The position numbers and the translations under genes are program-made. Below are positions 18,042-27,425 of a stretch of DNA of 64,000 nucleotides, one piece after another. Location of the stretch: the NCBI RefSeq assembly GCF_002224125.1, contig NZ_NCSM01000076.1, positions 24,178 through 88,177 of the forward strand. The letters run 5' to 3'. This stretch comes from Streptomyces sp. NBS 14/10. Lineage in GTDB: Bacteria > Actinomycetota > Actinomycetes > Streptomycetales > Streptomycetaceae. Every line of letters begins with the position of its first letter. The first letter of the stretch is position 1. The notes beneath the pieces were generated by a model, which was given only the letters and a program-made list of their open reading frames with translations, searched no databases and was not told the origin of the DNA.

Positions 18042-18895
18042 TCAGACAGTCCTGTTGGCGGGGTGGGCCAGCGGCGCGGGGAGGCCGTCCAGGAAGAGTG
18101 CCCCGGCGAGCACCGCGGCGCTGCCCCGGAGCGCGACGCCGAGTTCACCCAACTCGGCGTCCAGCCTGGCCAGGGCGGCCGCGCCCGCGGCCGTCGCCGT
18201 GCCGCCCGCCTCGAGGACGCCGCGCGCCCCGTCCTGCACCCCCGGAGCCCGGGCGGGCCCGCGTGGTACAGCGGCCCGGTGTCCTGGAGCGTGCTCATCA
18301 CGGTGAGCAGCGCGTCGAGGCGGGCCTGCGCCTCCGTGGCCCCCGTACCCCGCGCCCGGGACAGGGCGTCCAGGGCGCGGCGTACATGCGGAAAGCCGGC
18401 CCGCGCCTCGCCGCGCGCCCCCGCCGCGCCGTAGGTGGCGGAGACCTGCGAGCCCGGCGAGGGCCTGCGCGGGGCGCGCCGGTCCGGGTGGGCCGCGATC
18501 CGCTTGGCGGCGGCGGGCAGTTCACGGGGCGGGGCGTCGGGCTCCAGGGCGGCGGCCGCGACCAGCAGCCCCGTCACCCACAGCGCCCCGCGGTGCGCGC
18601 CCGCGGCCGGGCCCCCGCAGGCCCGGGACATCGTCCACTCGGCACCCCGGCCGATCGCGCCCAACTCCTCGCGCAGCGTCGGCGTCGGCCCGCCGGGGTG
18701 GCGGGCTGACGCCGCGATGGCCGCGAACGCGGGCGTCAGCGCCTTGGCCGACCAGCGCAGCGTCAGCAGATCCGCGCCGGTCGTCCGGGCCCGCAGATCG
18801 CGGGCACCGGCGAGGCCGGGCTTGGGGGTGAGCTCCGCCTGCGCGATCAGGGCGCGCACCGCCGCCTGCGCCAGAGCGTCGTCCATGGCATCCAC
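18042..18895 (-). pseudogene. mdcB: Triphosphoribosyl-dephospho-CoA synthase (MdcB/CitG-like), frameshifted
   Basis: The first two thirds encode an MdcB/CitG-type enzyme that makes the prosthetic-group precursor of malonate or citrate enzymes (TPKPGLAGARDLRA, AHRGALWVTG). After LYHAGPPGLRG near 18248 the frame breaks. The next frame continues the family sequence as VQDGARGVLEAGG...AGALFLD to 18042. One base is missing in a run of five C (plus strand, about 18238-18243). Restored length would be about 284 aa. It lies 43 bp after an MHS symporter gene in the same direction. No malonate decarboxylase subunits are nearby. This could be real decay or a sequencing deletion. Confidence 0.7.
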
Positions 18896-18937
18896 GGACC
18901 GGGACGCCAGCCGGTGAACCTGTCGGGAAGGTGAGTC

Positions 18938-20374
18938 CTACCTGTGCGCGGGCTGTGCGGGGGCGGCCCCGGGCGGATCGGTGCTGTCGGCGCCGTCGGT
19001 GCTGTCGGTGGGCGCGTTGAGATCGCGGTCTACCGTCTCCGGCGCCATCCGGGTGGCGATCAGGCTGACCGCGGCGACCAGCGACATATAGGCGGCCACC
19101 GGTATCCAGGACCCCGAGAAGGCGCTGACCAGCGCGGTGCAGATCAGGGGCGCGACCCCGCCGCCGATCACGGAGGAGAACTCCCGGCCGAGGGTGACCC
19201 CGGCGTAGCGGTAGCGGTTTCCGAACAGCTCGGGGAAGTAGCTCATCTGCACCCCGACGGCCCCCTGACAGGCCAGGATGAAGCCGATGACAATGGCCAC
19301 GGTGATCGCGACCTTGGAACCGGAGTTCAGCGCGACGAAGGTGGGGGTCGGCAGCAGCACCAGGGCGCCCACGATCAGGGAGTACACCGGGCGCCGCCCG
19401 AAGCGGTCCGAGAGCGTGCCGAAGCACACCGCGGCGACACCGCCGCACAGGGCGCCCAGCAGCAGCACCTCAGGGACGAAGTCCTTGTCGACGCCCACCG
19501 AGGACACCAGGTACGAGGCCATGAACACCTGGTAGGTGTACGACTGGGTGCTGATGCCGAAGTTCATGAAGAGCACCAGGAGCGTCGGCTTCCTGCCGTG
19601 TTTGAAGACCTCCTTCACCGGGGACGCGGGCCGCTCGTGCTGCTGCTTCAGCTCCTTGAAGACGGGGCTCTCGGTGAGCTTGCGCCGGAAGACCATGGCG
19701 ACCACGGTGACCAGGAGGCTGCTGCCGAAGACCAGCCGCCAGCCCCAGCTCATCAGGGCGTCGTCGGACAGCCGCTGGGCGAGGATCCAGGCCACGGCCC
19801 CGAGGGCGGTGCCCAGCGCGGCGCCGGTCATCACGAGGGAGGCCAGTCTTCCGCGTCGCCCGGTGGCCGCCGTCTCGGTGAGCAGGGTGGCGCCTCCGGA
19901 CTGTTCGGCGCCCGCGCCGAAGCCCTGGGCCATCCGGCAGAGCAGCAGCAGGATCGGGGCGAGCAGGCCCACTTGGCCGTACGTCGGCAGCAGCCCGATG
20001 GCCAGCGTGGATCCGCCCATCAGCAGCAGGGTCGCGACCAGCACCCACTTGCGGCCGAGCCGGTCCCCGTAGCGGGAGAAGAACAGCCCGCCCAGCGGCC
20101 GGGCGGCGAAGCCGACGGCGTAGGTGCTGAAGCTGGCGAGGATGCCGACGGAGGCCGAGACGTTGGGGAAGAAGAGATCGCTGAAGATCAGGGCCGAGGC
20201 CGTGCCGTAGATGACGAAGTCGTACTGTTCCAGCGCGGTGCCGATCAGACCGGCCCACGCGGCACGCCGTACCGCGCCCGGGTCGGCGGGCGGCTCCACG
20301 GGCGGGGCGGTTGTGGTCGGGGCGGTTGTGGTCGGGGTGGGCGGGGGCGCGGTGGTGCGCGCGGTGTTGTCCAT
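18938..20374 (-). CDS. MFS metabolite:H+ symporter (MHS family)
   Basis: A 478-aa, 12-helix transporter. Family marks are visible: LIGTALEQYDFVIYGTAS near the start, GDRLGRKWVLV in the first cytoplasmic loop and SDRFGRRPVYS in the second half. ATG 20374 follows AAGGAGG at 8 nt; a longer frame to 20428 has no support. The N-terminal 40 residues are a Thr/Pro-rich tail with repeated TTTAPTTTAP. MHS members carry organic acids such as citrate, alpha-ketoglutarate or shikimate. The mdcB-like gene behind it hints at a malonate or related dicarboxylate, which is inference. Confidence 0.85.
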   Translation of the reverse strand: MDNTARTTAPPPTPTTTAPTTTAPPVEPPADPGAVRRAAWAGLIGTALEQYDFVIYGTASALIFSDLFFPNVSASVGILASFSTYAVGFAARPLGGLFFSRYGDRLGRKWVLVATLLLMGGSTLAIGLLPTYGQVGLLAPILLLLCRMAQGFGAGAEQSGGATLLTETAATGRRGRLASLVMTGAALGTALGAVAWILAQRLSDDALMSWGWRLVFGSSLLVTVVAMVFRRKLTESPVFKELKQQHERPASPVKEVFKHGRKPTLLVLFMNFGISTQSYTYQVFMASYLVSSVGVDKDFVPEVLLLGALCGGVAAVCFGTLSDRFGRRPVYSLIVGALVLLPTPTFVALNSGSKVAITVAIVIGFILACQGAVGVQMSYFPELFGNRYRYAGVTLGREFSSVIGGGVAPLICTALVSAFSGSWIPVAAYMSLVAAVSLIATRMAPETVDRDLNAPTDSTDGADSTDPPGAAPAQPAHR

Positions 20375-20504
20375 GATCCATGCCTCCTTGAACGGATCGA
20401 TTTCCGGAGCGGTTTCAGGGCAGGGCAAGGCAAGGTGCGGGGGGTGGGGACAGGGCGGGGCCGGGCGGGGACCCGGCTACCCGAGAAGGTGGGAGAGGAC
20501 GGCC

Positions 20505-22040
20505 CTAGACGCCGGGGCGGGCGGCCGTTTCGGCAGGGGAGGTGGCCCCCAGGGCATCGGCCGCCGCGGTGGCCGGGCCGAATCGCACGATGACGTCGAT
20601 GAGTTCGGCGACCCGGGCCGCGAACGCGGGGTATTCGGGCAGGCCGTCGCCGAGCAGCCCGCTGTCCAGAACGGCCTCGACGAAGGGCGCCCCGGACGAG
20701 GTACGGGGTCGGCCGGCGATCGCGGCGAGTGTGTCCCGGGCCGGATCCACCATCGCGGTGGCGTGCGGACCCGGCGAGAAACCGGGCAGGGGCGCCACAC
20801 AGCACAGATACGCGGCCACGGTCAGCGCCAGATGGTGTGGCATCCGCCCGGCGCGCAACTGGAGCAGGGCGGGTTCCGGCACCCGCTGCCGGAGCTTGAC
20901 CGAACCGTCCGAGCCGACCTGCCGGGTGCGGTGGCCCAGCGCCGAGTTGGCCCAGCGGTCGAACAGCCGGCGGACGTAGTCGTCGAGGTCGATATCGGCG
21001 GGCACGGTGAGGCTCGGCAGATACTCGTCGTGCAGCACGGTCCGCGCCGCCTCGGCGATGAAGGGCCGGGCGATCGCGTCCGGAATGGTGTCCCGCCCGT
21101 CCAGGGCGCCCAGATAGGCGATGAGCGAGTGAGTGCCGTTGAGCAGCCGGAGCTTGAGCAGTTCGTACGGCTCGACGTCGTCCGTGAACAGCGCCCCCGC
21201 CAGCTCCCAGCGCGGACGTCCGGCGGCGAAGCGGTCCTCCATCACCCACATGGAGAACGGCTCGGCCGGCACCGGTACGGCATCCCGCACCCCGAGGTGG
21301 ACCGCCACCGCCTCGCGGTAGGCGTCCGTGGTGGCGGGGACGATCCGGTCCACCATGGAGCCCGGAAACGCCACCGAGCTCTCCAGCCACGGCACCAGGC
21401 CGTCGCGTTCGGCCGCCGGAAGCGCCTCGGCGAACTCGCGCACCAGCCGCCTCGTCAGCTCACCGTTTCCGACCAGGTTGTCGCAGCTCAGGATGGTCAC
21501 CGGCCGGGCGTGGGCCCGGCTGCGGCGCTGCAGTCCGCGCACGATCCGCCCGATGGTGGTGCGCGGCGGCGCGTCGCCGCGCAGATCGGCCCGTACCGCG
21601 GGCGCGTCCAGGTCCAGGCCGTGGGTGCGCGGGGAGAAGGTGTACCCGTGCTCGGTGACCGTCAGGGTGATGACGGCCGTACCGGGCGCGGCCAGCGCGT
21701 CGAGCACGGCGTCCGGCTGCTCCGCGGCCACCAGCGCCCCGGTGTGCACGGCGGGGACGGTGACCCGGGTGCGGCCGGGGGAGATCTCCACGACCGCGTA
21801 GCGCAGATCCTGTTCGCGCATCGCCCGGACCACGCCGGTGGAGCGACCGGCGATCCCGAGGATGCCCCAGGGGCCGTCGGCGCGGGCCAGCGCCGCCGCG
21901 GTGTGCACGGCCTGGTGGGCGCGGTGGAAGTTGCCGAGGCCGAGGTGCACGATGCCGGTCTCGGCGGGTGGCCGCGCGAGGGTCAGCGCGGCCGGGGGAG
22001 CGGTCGCCCGGCCGAGGCGGGGCACGGTGGTCGCCGGCAT
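20505..22040 (-). CDS. uxuB: Mannitol dehydrogenase family, likely fructuronate reductase
   Basis: A 511-aa NAD(P)-dependent polyol dehydrogenase. The nucleotide site is in IVHLGLGNFHRAHQ near residue 30. The catalytic Lys region KLRLLNGTHSLIAYLG lies near 307 and SCDNLVGNG near 190. The family includes mannitol dehydrogenase and D-fructuronate/tagaturonate reductases. It begins right at the end of a mannonate dehydratase gene (ATG 22040, or GTG 22046 overlapping that stop), so the reaction fructuronate to mannonate is the best fit. It is the last gene of a four-gene hexuronate operon led by a LacI regulator. Confidence 0.8.
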   Translation of the reverse strand: MPATTVPRLGRATAPPAALTLARPPAETGIVHLGLGNFHRAHQAVHTAAALARADGPWGILGIAGRSTGVVRAMREQDLRYAVVEISPGRTRVTVPAVHTGALVAAEQPDAVLDALAAPGTAVITLTVTEHGYTFSPRTHGLDLDAPAVRADLRGDAPPRTTIGRIVRGLQRRSRAHARPVTILSCDNLVGNGELTRRLVREFAEALPAAERDGLVPWLESSVAFPGSMVDRIVPATTDAYREAVAVHLGVRDAVPVPAEPFSMWVMEDRFAAGRPRWELAGALFTDDVEPYELLKLRLLNGTHSLIAYLGALDGRDTIPDAIARPFIAEAARTVLHDEYLPSLTVPADIDLDDYVRRLFDRWANSALGHRTRQVGSDGSVKLRQRVPEPALLQLRAGRMPHHLALTVAAYLCCVAPLPGFSPGPHATAMVDPARDTLAAIAGRPRTSSGAPFVEAVLDSGLLGDGLPEYPAFAARVAELIDVIVRFGPATAAADALGATSPAETAARPGV

Positions 22041-22042
22041 CG

Positions 22043-23278
22043 TCACCAGTCCGTCATCGAGCCGTCGCGGCGCCGCGCGATGGGCAGATAGGCGGGCTCG
22101 TACGGGAACCGGGCGGCCAGCGCCTCGTCGACCTCGACCCCGAGCCCGGGCTGGTCGCCGGGGTGCAGATGTCCGTCGGCGTAGCTCCACGCGTGCCGGA
22201 ACACCTCGTGCACGACCGGCTCGTAGCCCATGTACTCCTGGATGGCGAAGTTCGGCGTCGCCAGGCCCACATGCAGCGATCCTGCGAGGGCCACCGGCGA
22301 GACGTCCGAGGGACCGTGCGGGCCGAGCCGCACCTGCCATACCTCGGCGAGCGCCGCGATCCGCCGCAGATGGCTGATCCCGCCCGCGTGCGTCACACAG
22401 GTCCGTACGAAGTCGATCAGCTGCTCGGTGATCAGCGTCTGGCACTCCCAGACGGTGTTGAACACCTCGCCGATCGCCAGCGGGACGGTGGTGTGGTGCC
22501 GGACGTGCCGCAGCACCTCCTGGTTCTCCGCGGGGGTGACATCCTCCAGCCAGTAGAGGTCCACCTCCTCCAGCGCCCGGCCGAGCCGGGCCGCCTGGCC
22601 CGGGGTGAGCCGGTGGTGGGCGTCGTGCAGCAACTTCAGCTCGGGGCCCACGTGTTCGCGTACCGCCGCGAGAACACGCGGGGCGTGCCGCAGATAGGAG
22701 TCGGTGTCCCAGACCTCCACCGCGGGGGCCGCGCCACGGTCGGCCGGTTCGTACCCCGCTTCGCCGCTGCTCACCCCGTACACCGTGTCAAGACCGGGGA
22801 TGCCGCTCTGCGCACGCACCGCGAGAAAGCCCTGTTCGCGCCGCTCGTCGACCGCGTCGAGCAGCTGGGGGATCTCCCAGCCGGAGGCATGGGTGTACGT
22901 CAGGATCCCGTCGCGCACCGCGCCGCCCAGCAGCTGGTACACCGGCTGGCCGGTGGCCTTCCCCTTGATGTCCCACAGCGCGAGGTCCACCGCGCCGATG
23001 GACGTCATCGTCACCGGACCGCGCCGCCAGTACGCCCCGCGGTAGAGGAACTGCCAGGTGTCCTCGATCCGCGCCGGGTCCCGGCCGATCAGCAGCGGCG
23101 CCACATGGTCGCGCAGATACGACGCGACGGCGAGCTCACGGCCGTTGAGCGTGGCGTCGCCCCAGCCGACCAGGCCCTGTGCAGTGGTGATCTTGAGCGC
23201 GACGAAGTTGCGGCCCGGGCTGGTCACCAGCACATCGACCGCGACGATGGTGTCGGTCATGGGCGCCGGCCGGCTCAT
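22043..23278 (-). CDS. manD: Enolase-superfamily D-mannonate dehydratase (ManD/RspA type)
   Basis: A 411-aa enolase-superfamily enzyme of the mannonate dehydratase subgroup. Recognisable points are [20 protein letters not shown], the HDAHHR and [10 protein letters not shown] metal-ligand segments, HGPSDVSPV, and the closing DGSMTDW. It should dehydrate D-mannonate to 2-keto-3-deoxygluconate using Mg2+. Its ATG overlaps the preceding dehydrogenase stop (ATGA) and the reductase gene follows at once. With the reductase it forms the glucuronate branch from fructuronate to KDG. No uronate isomerase or KDG kinase is present here. Confidence 0.85.
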   Translation of the reverse strand: MSRPAPMTDTIVAVDVLVTSPGRNFVALKITTAQGLVGWGDATLNGRELAVASYLRDHVAPLLIGRDPARIEDTWQFLYRGAYWRRGPVTMTSIGAVDLALWDIKGKATGQPVYQLLGGAVRDGILTYTHASGWEIPQLLDAVDERREQGFLAVRAQSGIPGLDTVYGVSSGEAGYEPADRGAAPAVEVWDTDSYLRHAPRVLAAVREHVGPELKLLHDAHHRLTPGQAARLGRALEEVDLYWLEDVTPAENQEVLRHVRHHTTVPLAIGEVFNTVWECQTLITEQLIDFVRTCVTHAGGISHLRRIAALAEVWQVRLGPHGPSDVSPVALAGSLHVGLATPNFAIQEYMGYEPVVHEVFRHAWSYADGHLHPGDQPGLGVEVDEALAARFPYEPAYLPIARRRDGSMTDW

Positions 23279-24273
23279 GGGGCCACCGCCACGACGTTGT
23301 GCAGCGGCTCACCCGCGGCCAGCCGGCCGATGTTGGCGGCGATGTCATCGGCCCGGCGCGCGAAGGTCTCGCGGGTCAGGCCCGAGGAGTGGGGTGTCAT
23401 CAGTACGTTGTCCAGCGTCTCGAAGGGATGGTTGCCGGGGGCCGCGGAGTGTCCGGCGGCCGGGTAGCGGTACCAGACGTCGAGCGCGGCCCCGCCGATC
23501 GCGCGCTCGCTCAAGGCCCGGTAGAGCGCGTCCTCGTCCACGACCGGGCCACGGCCGACGTTGACCAGCACCGCCGACGGGCGCATCCGGGACAGCTCGG
23601 CCGCGCCGATCAGCCCCGTGGTCTCGGGGGTCAGCGGGGCCGACACCACCACCACATCGGAGCTCTCCAGCAGCGAGCCGAGGTCGTCGATGGTCCCGGA
23701 CCAGGCCAGCCCCTCGGCCGCCGCGTCCACCTCACCGCGCCTGGTGACCGCCACGCCCCGGGCGCCGAACGCCCGGAACCGCTGCCAGCAGCGGGCGCCG
23801 ATATGCCCGAAGCCGACGAACCCGACCGTCGCCGCGCCCAGCGTATCGACCCACGGGGAGCCCGGGTCGTACGCGGGGGAGTGCCACTGCCCGCGGCGCA
23901 GCGCGTCGTGCTGCCGCAGGAAGCCGCGCCGCAGCAGAATGGCCGCTGACACGGCGTACTCGGCGATCGAGTCCTCGTGGTGGAAGGTGTTGGCCACCTG
24001 GGTTCCGGGGGCCAGCGAGGCGATGTCGATCCCGTCCGTACCGGCACCGGCCGCGTGGACCAGCCGGAGCCGGGTGGCGATCGCGGCCATCCGGGTGTCG
24101 CACTTCCCCGACACCAGCACATCCGCCCCCTTCACGGCGGCCTCGACCGCCGCGGTGTCCCGGGCGTCCGGCCAGCTGACGGACACTCCGTCCGGCAGCG
24201 CGGACTCGAACTCGGCACGCAGCGGGTCGAGGTTGGCGTCGATGACCACCACGGTCAATGTGTCGGCCCTCAT
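23275..24273 (-). CDS. D-isomer-specific 2-hydroxyacid dehydrogenase
   Basis: A 332-aa NAD-binding dehydrogenase. The Rossmann motif GFVGFGHIG lies near residue 150. The catalytic Arg is in [12 protein letters not shown] near 238 and the active-site His in LMTPHSSG near 292. The C-terminal AALDVW segment is typical. It is embedded in the hexuronate operon, overlapping both neighbours by 4 nt, so a keto-acid or sugar-acid side reaction is likely. The physiological substrate cannot be stated. Confidence 0.85.
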   Translation of the reverse strand: MRADTLTVVVIDANLDPLRAEFESALPDGVSVSWPDARDTAAVEAAVKGADVLVSGKCDTRMAAIATRLRLVHAAGAGTDGIDIASLAPGTQVANTFHHEDSIAEYAVSAAILLRRGFLRQHDALRRGQWHSPAYDPGSPWVDTLGAATVGFVGFGHIGARCWQRFRAFGARGVAVTRRGEVDAAAEGLAWSGTIDDLGSLLESSDVVVVSAPLTPETTGLIGAAELSRMRPSAVLVNVGRGPVVDEDALYRALSERAIGGAALDVWYRYPAAGHSAAPGNHPFETLDNVLMTPHSSGLTRETFARRADDIAANIGRLAAGEPLHNVVAVAP

Positions 24274-25328
24274 GACCCGCCCTTTCCGGCTGCCGCTTCC
24301 GCAGCCGCGCCGTCAGTCGTGGCGCCGTGCCCGGCGGGGCGGGTACGGGCCGCGCCGGTCGAGCCGCGCACGATGAGCTGGGTCGGCAGCCGGAGCGTCC
24401 GCGGGGTCTGCCGCTCACCCCCGATGGCCTTCCCCAGCAGCTCCAGGCTGAGCGCACCGGCCCGCACCATCGGCACCGAGATGCTCGTCAAGGACGGCTG
24501 CGACACCTCCGCGAACGGGATGTCGTCGACCCCCACCACGCTCAGCTCCTCGGGGACACTCACCCCCAGCGCCCGCGCGCCGGAGATCACCCCGAGCGCC
24601 ACCAGGTCGTTGTGCGCGATGACGGCGGAGGCGCCCGAGGCCAGCACACCGGCCGCCGCCGCGGTCCCGCCCGCCACTGTCTCGGACTGCCAGCCCAGCA
24701 GCGTCAGCTCAAGACCGGCCCGCCCGGCCTCGGCGCGGATCAACTCCACGCGCTGGGCGTTGGACCAGGAGCGCTGCATGCCCTGGACATAGGCGATCCG
24801 CCGATGGCCGAGCGCGGCCAGATACTCGACGGCCTGGCGCATGCCCTCGGCGGTGTCGGCGAGCACACAGTCGGCGCCGGTCGTCTCGCGGTTGACCAGC
24901 ACGACGGGCGTACGGTCGCAGATGTCCAAGACCTCGTCCGCGTCGAGCCGGGGCGAGCACACGATCAACCCGTCGGCCTGCTCGCGCAGGTGGGCGAGGA
25001 CTTCGCGCTCGTGGTCGGGGTCGAAGTCGGTGTCGGCGAGCACGACGGTCTGCCCGCGGCGCCAGCCCTCGCCCTGCGCGGCCTTGACGAAGGCGCCGAA
25101 TACGGGGTTGGCGATATCGGGCACGACGACGGCGACCGTGGCGGTGCCCGCGTCGTCGGCCGGCTCGGCGGTGCGGACAGCGGACGATTCGTAGCCGAGC
25201 TCTTGCGCAACGGTCAGTACCTTGCGCAAGGTCTGCGGTCCGAGCCGGTTGGGGTCGCTGAACGCGCGAGAGGCGGTGGACAGCGCGACATTGGCGCGCT
25301 TGGCCACATCAGTGAGGGTGGGGGCCAT
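24270..25328 (-). CDS. LacI-family regulator of the hexuronate operon
   Basis: A 352-aa LacI/GalR protein. The helix-turn-helix and hinge lie in residues 4-55 (PTLTDVAKRANVALSTASRAFS). The periplasmic-binding-like effector domain follows (VAVVVPDIANPVFGAFV; VVGVDDIPFAEVSQPSLTSI). ATG 25328 places the HTH at the N-terminus; the longer frame adds 34 residues without homology. It is the first gene of the operon and likely autoregulates through the TTGNCAA sites 65-110 bp upstream. Two TTGCGCAA palindromes also lie inside its own coding region (25203-25230). Confidence 0.9.
   Translation of the reverse strand: MAPTLTDVAKRANVALSTASRAFSDPNRLGPQTLRKVLTVAQELGYESSAVRTAEPADDAGTATVAVVVPDIANPVFGAFVKAAQGEGWRRGQTVVLADTDFDPDHEREVLAHLREQADGLIVCSPRLDADEVLDICDRTPVVLVNRETTGADCVLADTAEGMRQAVEYLAALGHRRIAYVQGMQRSWSNAQRVELIRAEAGRAGLELTLLGWQSETVAGGTAAAAGVLASGASAVIAHNDLVALGVISGARALGVSVPEELSVVGVDDIPFAEVSQPSLTSISVPMVRAGALSLELLGKAIGGERQTPRTLRLPTQLIVRGSTGAARTRPAGHGATTDGAAAEAAAGKGGS
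25203..25230. promoter_or_regulatory. Intragenic TTGCGCAA pair in lacI
   Basis: TTGCGCAA occurs at 25203-25210 and again within the perfect palindrome CTTGCGCAAG at 25221-25230, inside the HTH-proximal coding region. The same octamer occurs at 25393 in the upstream array. It could be an auxiliary operator for DNA looping, or chance from the codons for LRK and AQE. Confidence 0.35.
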
Positions 25329-25392
25329 GGGGGCTCCGCTCCTGGTGCGACGGAGTGGTGCAGATGAACGACATGTTTCATGGTCGTCACCC

Positions 25393-25441
25393 TTGCGCAA
25401 CCTTGTCAACGCTTGCCAAAGCATTGGCAAGACCTTGGCCG
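25393..25441. promoter_or_regulatory. Helically phased TTGNCAA operator cluster upstream of lacI
   Basis: TTGCGCAA starts at 25393, TTGTCAA at 25403, TTGCCAA at 25413, TTGGCAA at 25424 and TTGGCC at 25435, at steps of 10 or 11 bp. The middle pair forms the inverted repeat CTTGCCAA-N4-TTGGCAAG (25412-25431). Binding by the adjacent LacI protein is inferred. Confidence 0.65.
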
Positions 25442-25511
25442 GACGTTGTCCTCGACCTCTTTACCGGTGGTCTGTGCACACGACCGACCGGGAGCCGATC
25501 ACCGGACTGAC

Positions 25512-26189
25512 ATGATGGCGCGCATGACCACACCACCTCTTACCGGCCCGCCATCCGTCCCTCCGGGCGGGGGTGTGCCGCCCGCGCCCCAGGCCGTCGC
25601 CCGACCCGGAAACCGCCGGACCATGGTGGCCGTTGTGGTGTCAGTCCTGGTGCTCGTCGGCGGTGGCGTCACGGCCTGGTGGCTGACGCGGGACGAGGAC
25701 AGCTCCTCGCTGGCCGACCGGCCGCGGGTGAAGGACGACAAGGCGGGAATCTCGTACGCGATACCCGAGGGCTGGCAGCCCAACAAGAAGGGCGACCTGG
25801 TGGACGCCTTCACCTCGTCGATCACCATGAAGTCCACCGGCGACGAAGAAGAAGGTGGCAGCGTCGTGCTGGCCGGGCGGGCTGGGACCGTGCCCAAGTC
25901 CCAGCTGAAGGAGCAGACGGAGGACGCGGCCCGGTCGAACGCCGAGTACTTCTACCCGGACGGGCGCTCGAGCATCGAGGAGTCGCGGGCCACCACGGTG
26001 AGCGACCGCCCCGCGTACACGGTGGCGTTGAAGGTGAGCGACGGCGAAGGCGGCACGGGCCATCTGCGCCTGACCCTCATGACCGCGCGGGACGGCGGCT
26101 CGTCCTACCTCCTCGGGATCGCCCAGCCCACCGGGCCACAGGAGCAGCAGGAGGTCGACGCGGTGCTGGAGAGCGCGTCGCTCAGCTGA
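25512..26189 (+). CDS. Single-pass membrane protein, unknown function
   Basis: A 225-aa protein. A Pro/Gly-rich cytoplasmic stretch of about 35 residues is followed by one transmembrane helix (MVAVVVSVLVLVGGGVTAWWL, about residues 39-60). The extracellular domain of about 160 residues opens with a charged linker and continues as a mixed alpha/beta fold (GISYAIPEGWQPNKKG...). Such proteins are common in actinobacteria and unassigned. ATG 25512 is used; 25515 and 25524 are equally possible, and no strong ribosome site distinguishes them. It is convergent with the P450 gene. Confidence 0.7.
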   Translation: MMARMTTPPLTGPPSVPPGGGVPPAPQAVARPGNRRTMVAVVVSVLVLVGGGVTAWWLTRDEDSSSLADRPRVKDDKAGISYAIPEGWQPNKKGDLVDAFTSSITMKSTGDEEEGGSVVLAGRAGTVPKSQLKEQTEDAARSNAEYFYPDGRSSIEESRATTVSDRPAYTVALKVSDGEGGTGHLRLTLMTARDGGSSYLLGIAQPTGPQEQQEVDAVLESASLS

Positions 26190-26214
26190 CGCCGGCATCG
26201 CGGCGGGGCCGGTT

Positions 26215-27396
26215 TCACACCCGGCACTCGACGGTGCAGCCGCGGAGCTCGTAGCCGGCTATCTCGTCCTTGAAGCCGACCCCGGGCGGGGCCGCCATCC
26301 GGATGCCGGGCAGTGCGAACAGTCGGCTGAGGAAGATATCCGTCTCGAGGATCGCGATATGGGCGCCGGGGCACTTGTGCGGGCCGTCGCCGAAGGCCAG
26401 ACCGGCCGCCCCGGCGCCCTCGGCCAGCGGGCGGCCGGGGCGGATCAGCTCCGGCCGTTCGCCCACCGTACGGGCGTCGACATTGGCGCTCTCCAGGTCC
26501 ACCTCGACCAGCGCCCCGGTCGGCACCGTCACCACACCGTCGTCGCCGGGCAGTTCCAGCGCGGCGGTGGTACGGCGGCGCAGCCGGCCGATGACCGGCT
26601 CCAGCCGCAGGATCTCGTGCAGGATCGCGATCCGGCCGGGCTCGTCCGCGGCCCGGAACCGCCCGAGCAGCTCGTCGTCGGTGAACAGATGCCAGGCCGC
26701 GACATTGACGAACTCCCGCGTGGTGACCATGCCCGCCGCGGCGAAGGTCAGACACTCGCCCAGGATCTCCCCGGCCGAACACCCTTCGTCGAGCAGATGG
26801 GAGATCAGATCGTCCCGGCGCTGTCTGCGGCGAGCCCGCACGGCCGGGCGTACGTCGGCCAGATAGACCCGCGACCAGTTCACGTTCTGCCGCAGCAGCC
26901 AGTGGATACCGTGCAGGCTGGTCAGCCCCGGCGTCCCGAACTTCTCGGGGAAGAAGCGCTCCAGCCGGCGCCGGATGCCGGGCCGGCTCTCCGTCAGACC
27001 GATGACGGACGCGGCCACCTCGATCGCCAGATGGAAACTCAGATCGGCCAGATGCGCCCGCCCCGCGGCGCGGACCTTGCCGATCTGCGTCTCCGCGACC
27101 CGGACCATGACCTCGCGGTACCGCTCGTCGACGCGGCGAGGCGTGAAGAACCGGGCGGTCTGCCGCCGGTGTTCCCGGTGTTCGGGGCCGTCCCGGTACA
27201 GCACCGGCCGCCGGAGCCCCGACGGCAGCTTCTCCACGGTCTCGATGCCCAGACCGGCCTGTACGGTGCCGGTGCTGCGCAACACGGCGCGGGCCTCCGC
27301 GTATCCGCACACCTGCCAGACCCCGTCGGGCCCCCGCCGTACCGGGCAGCCGTCCGGGGCCGCCGCTCGCTCGATCTTGCGTGCTCCGTATCCCAT
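26215..27396 (-). CDS. Cytochrome P450
   Basis: A 393-aa soluble P450. The oxygen-binding I-helix motif FAAAGMVTTREF lies at about 218-229, the K-helix ExxR (EILR) at 261-264, and the heme-ligand loop FGDGPHKCPGAH at 335-346 with Cys342. ATG 27396 gives the usual length; an in-frame upstream extension reads antisense through the lyase gene and is not credible. No ferredoxin or biosynthetic partner is adjacent, so the substrate is unknown. The lyase gene lies 29 bp upstream in the same direction and may be co-transcribed. Confidence 0.85.
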   Translation of the reverse strand: MGYGARKIERAAAPDGCPVRRGPDGVWQVCGYAEARAVLRSTGTVQAGLGIETVEKLPSGLRRPVLYRDGPEHREHRRQTARFFTPRRVDERYREVMVRVAETQIGKVRAAGRAHLADLSFHLAIEVAASVIGLTESRPGIRRRLERFFPEKFGTPGLTSLHGIHWLLRQNVNWSRVYLADVRPAVRARRRQRRDDLISHLLDEGCSAGEILGECLTFAAAGMVTTREFVNVAAWHLFTDDELLGRFRAADEPGRIAILHEILRLEPVIGRLRRRTTAALELPGDDGVVTVPTGALVEVDLESANVDARTVGERPELIRPGRPLAEGAGAAGLAFGDGPHKCPGAHIAILETDIFLSRLFALPGIRMAAPPGVGFKDEIAGYELRGCTVECRV

Positions 27397-27425
27397 ATCC
27401 CCTACATATCCCCTCCCGCCCGGTG

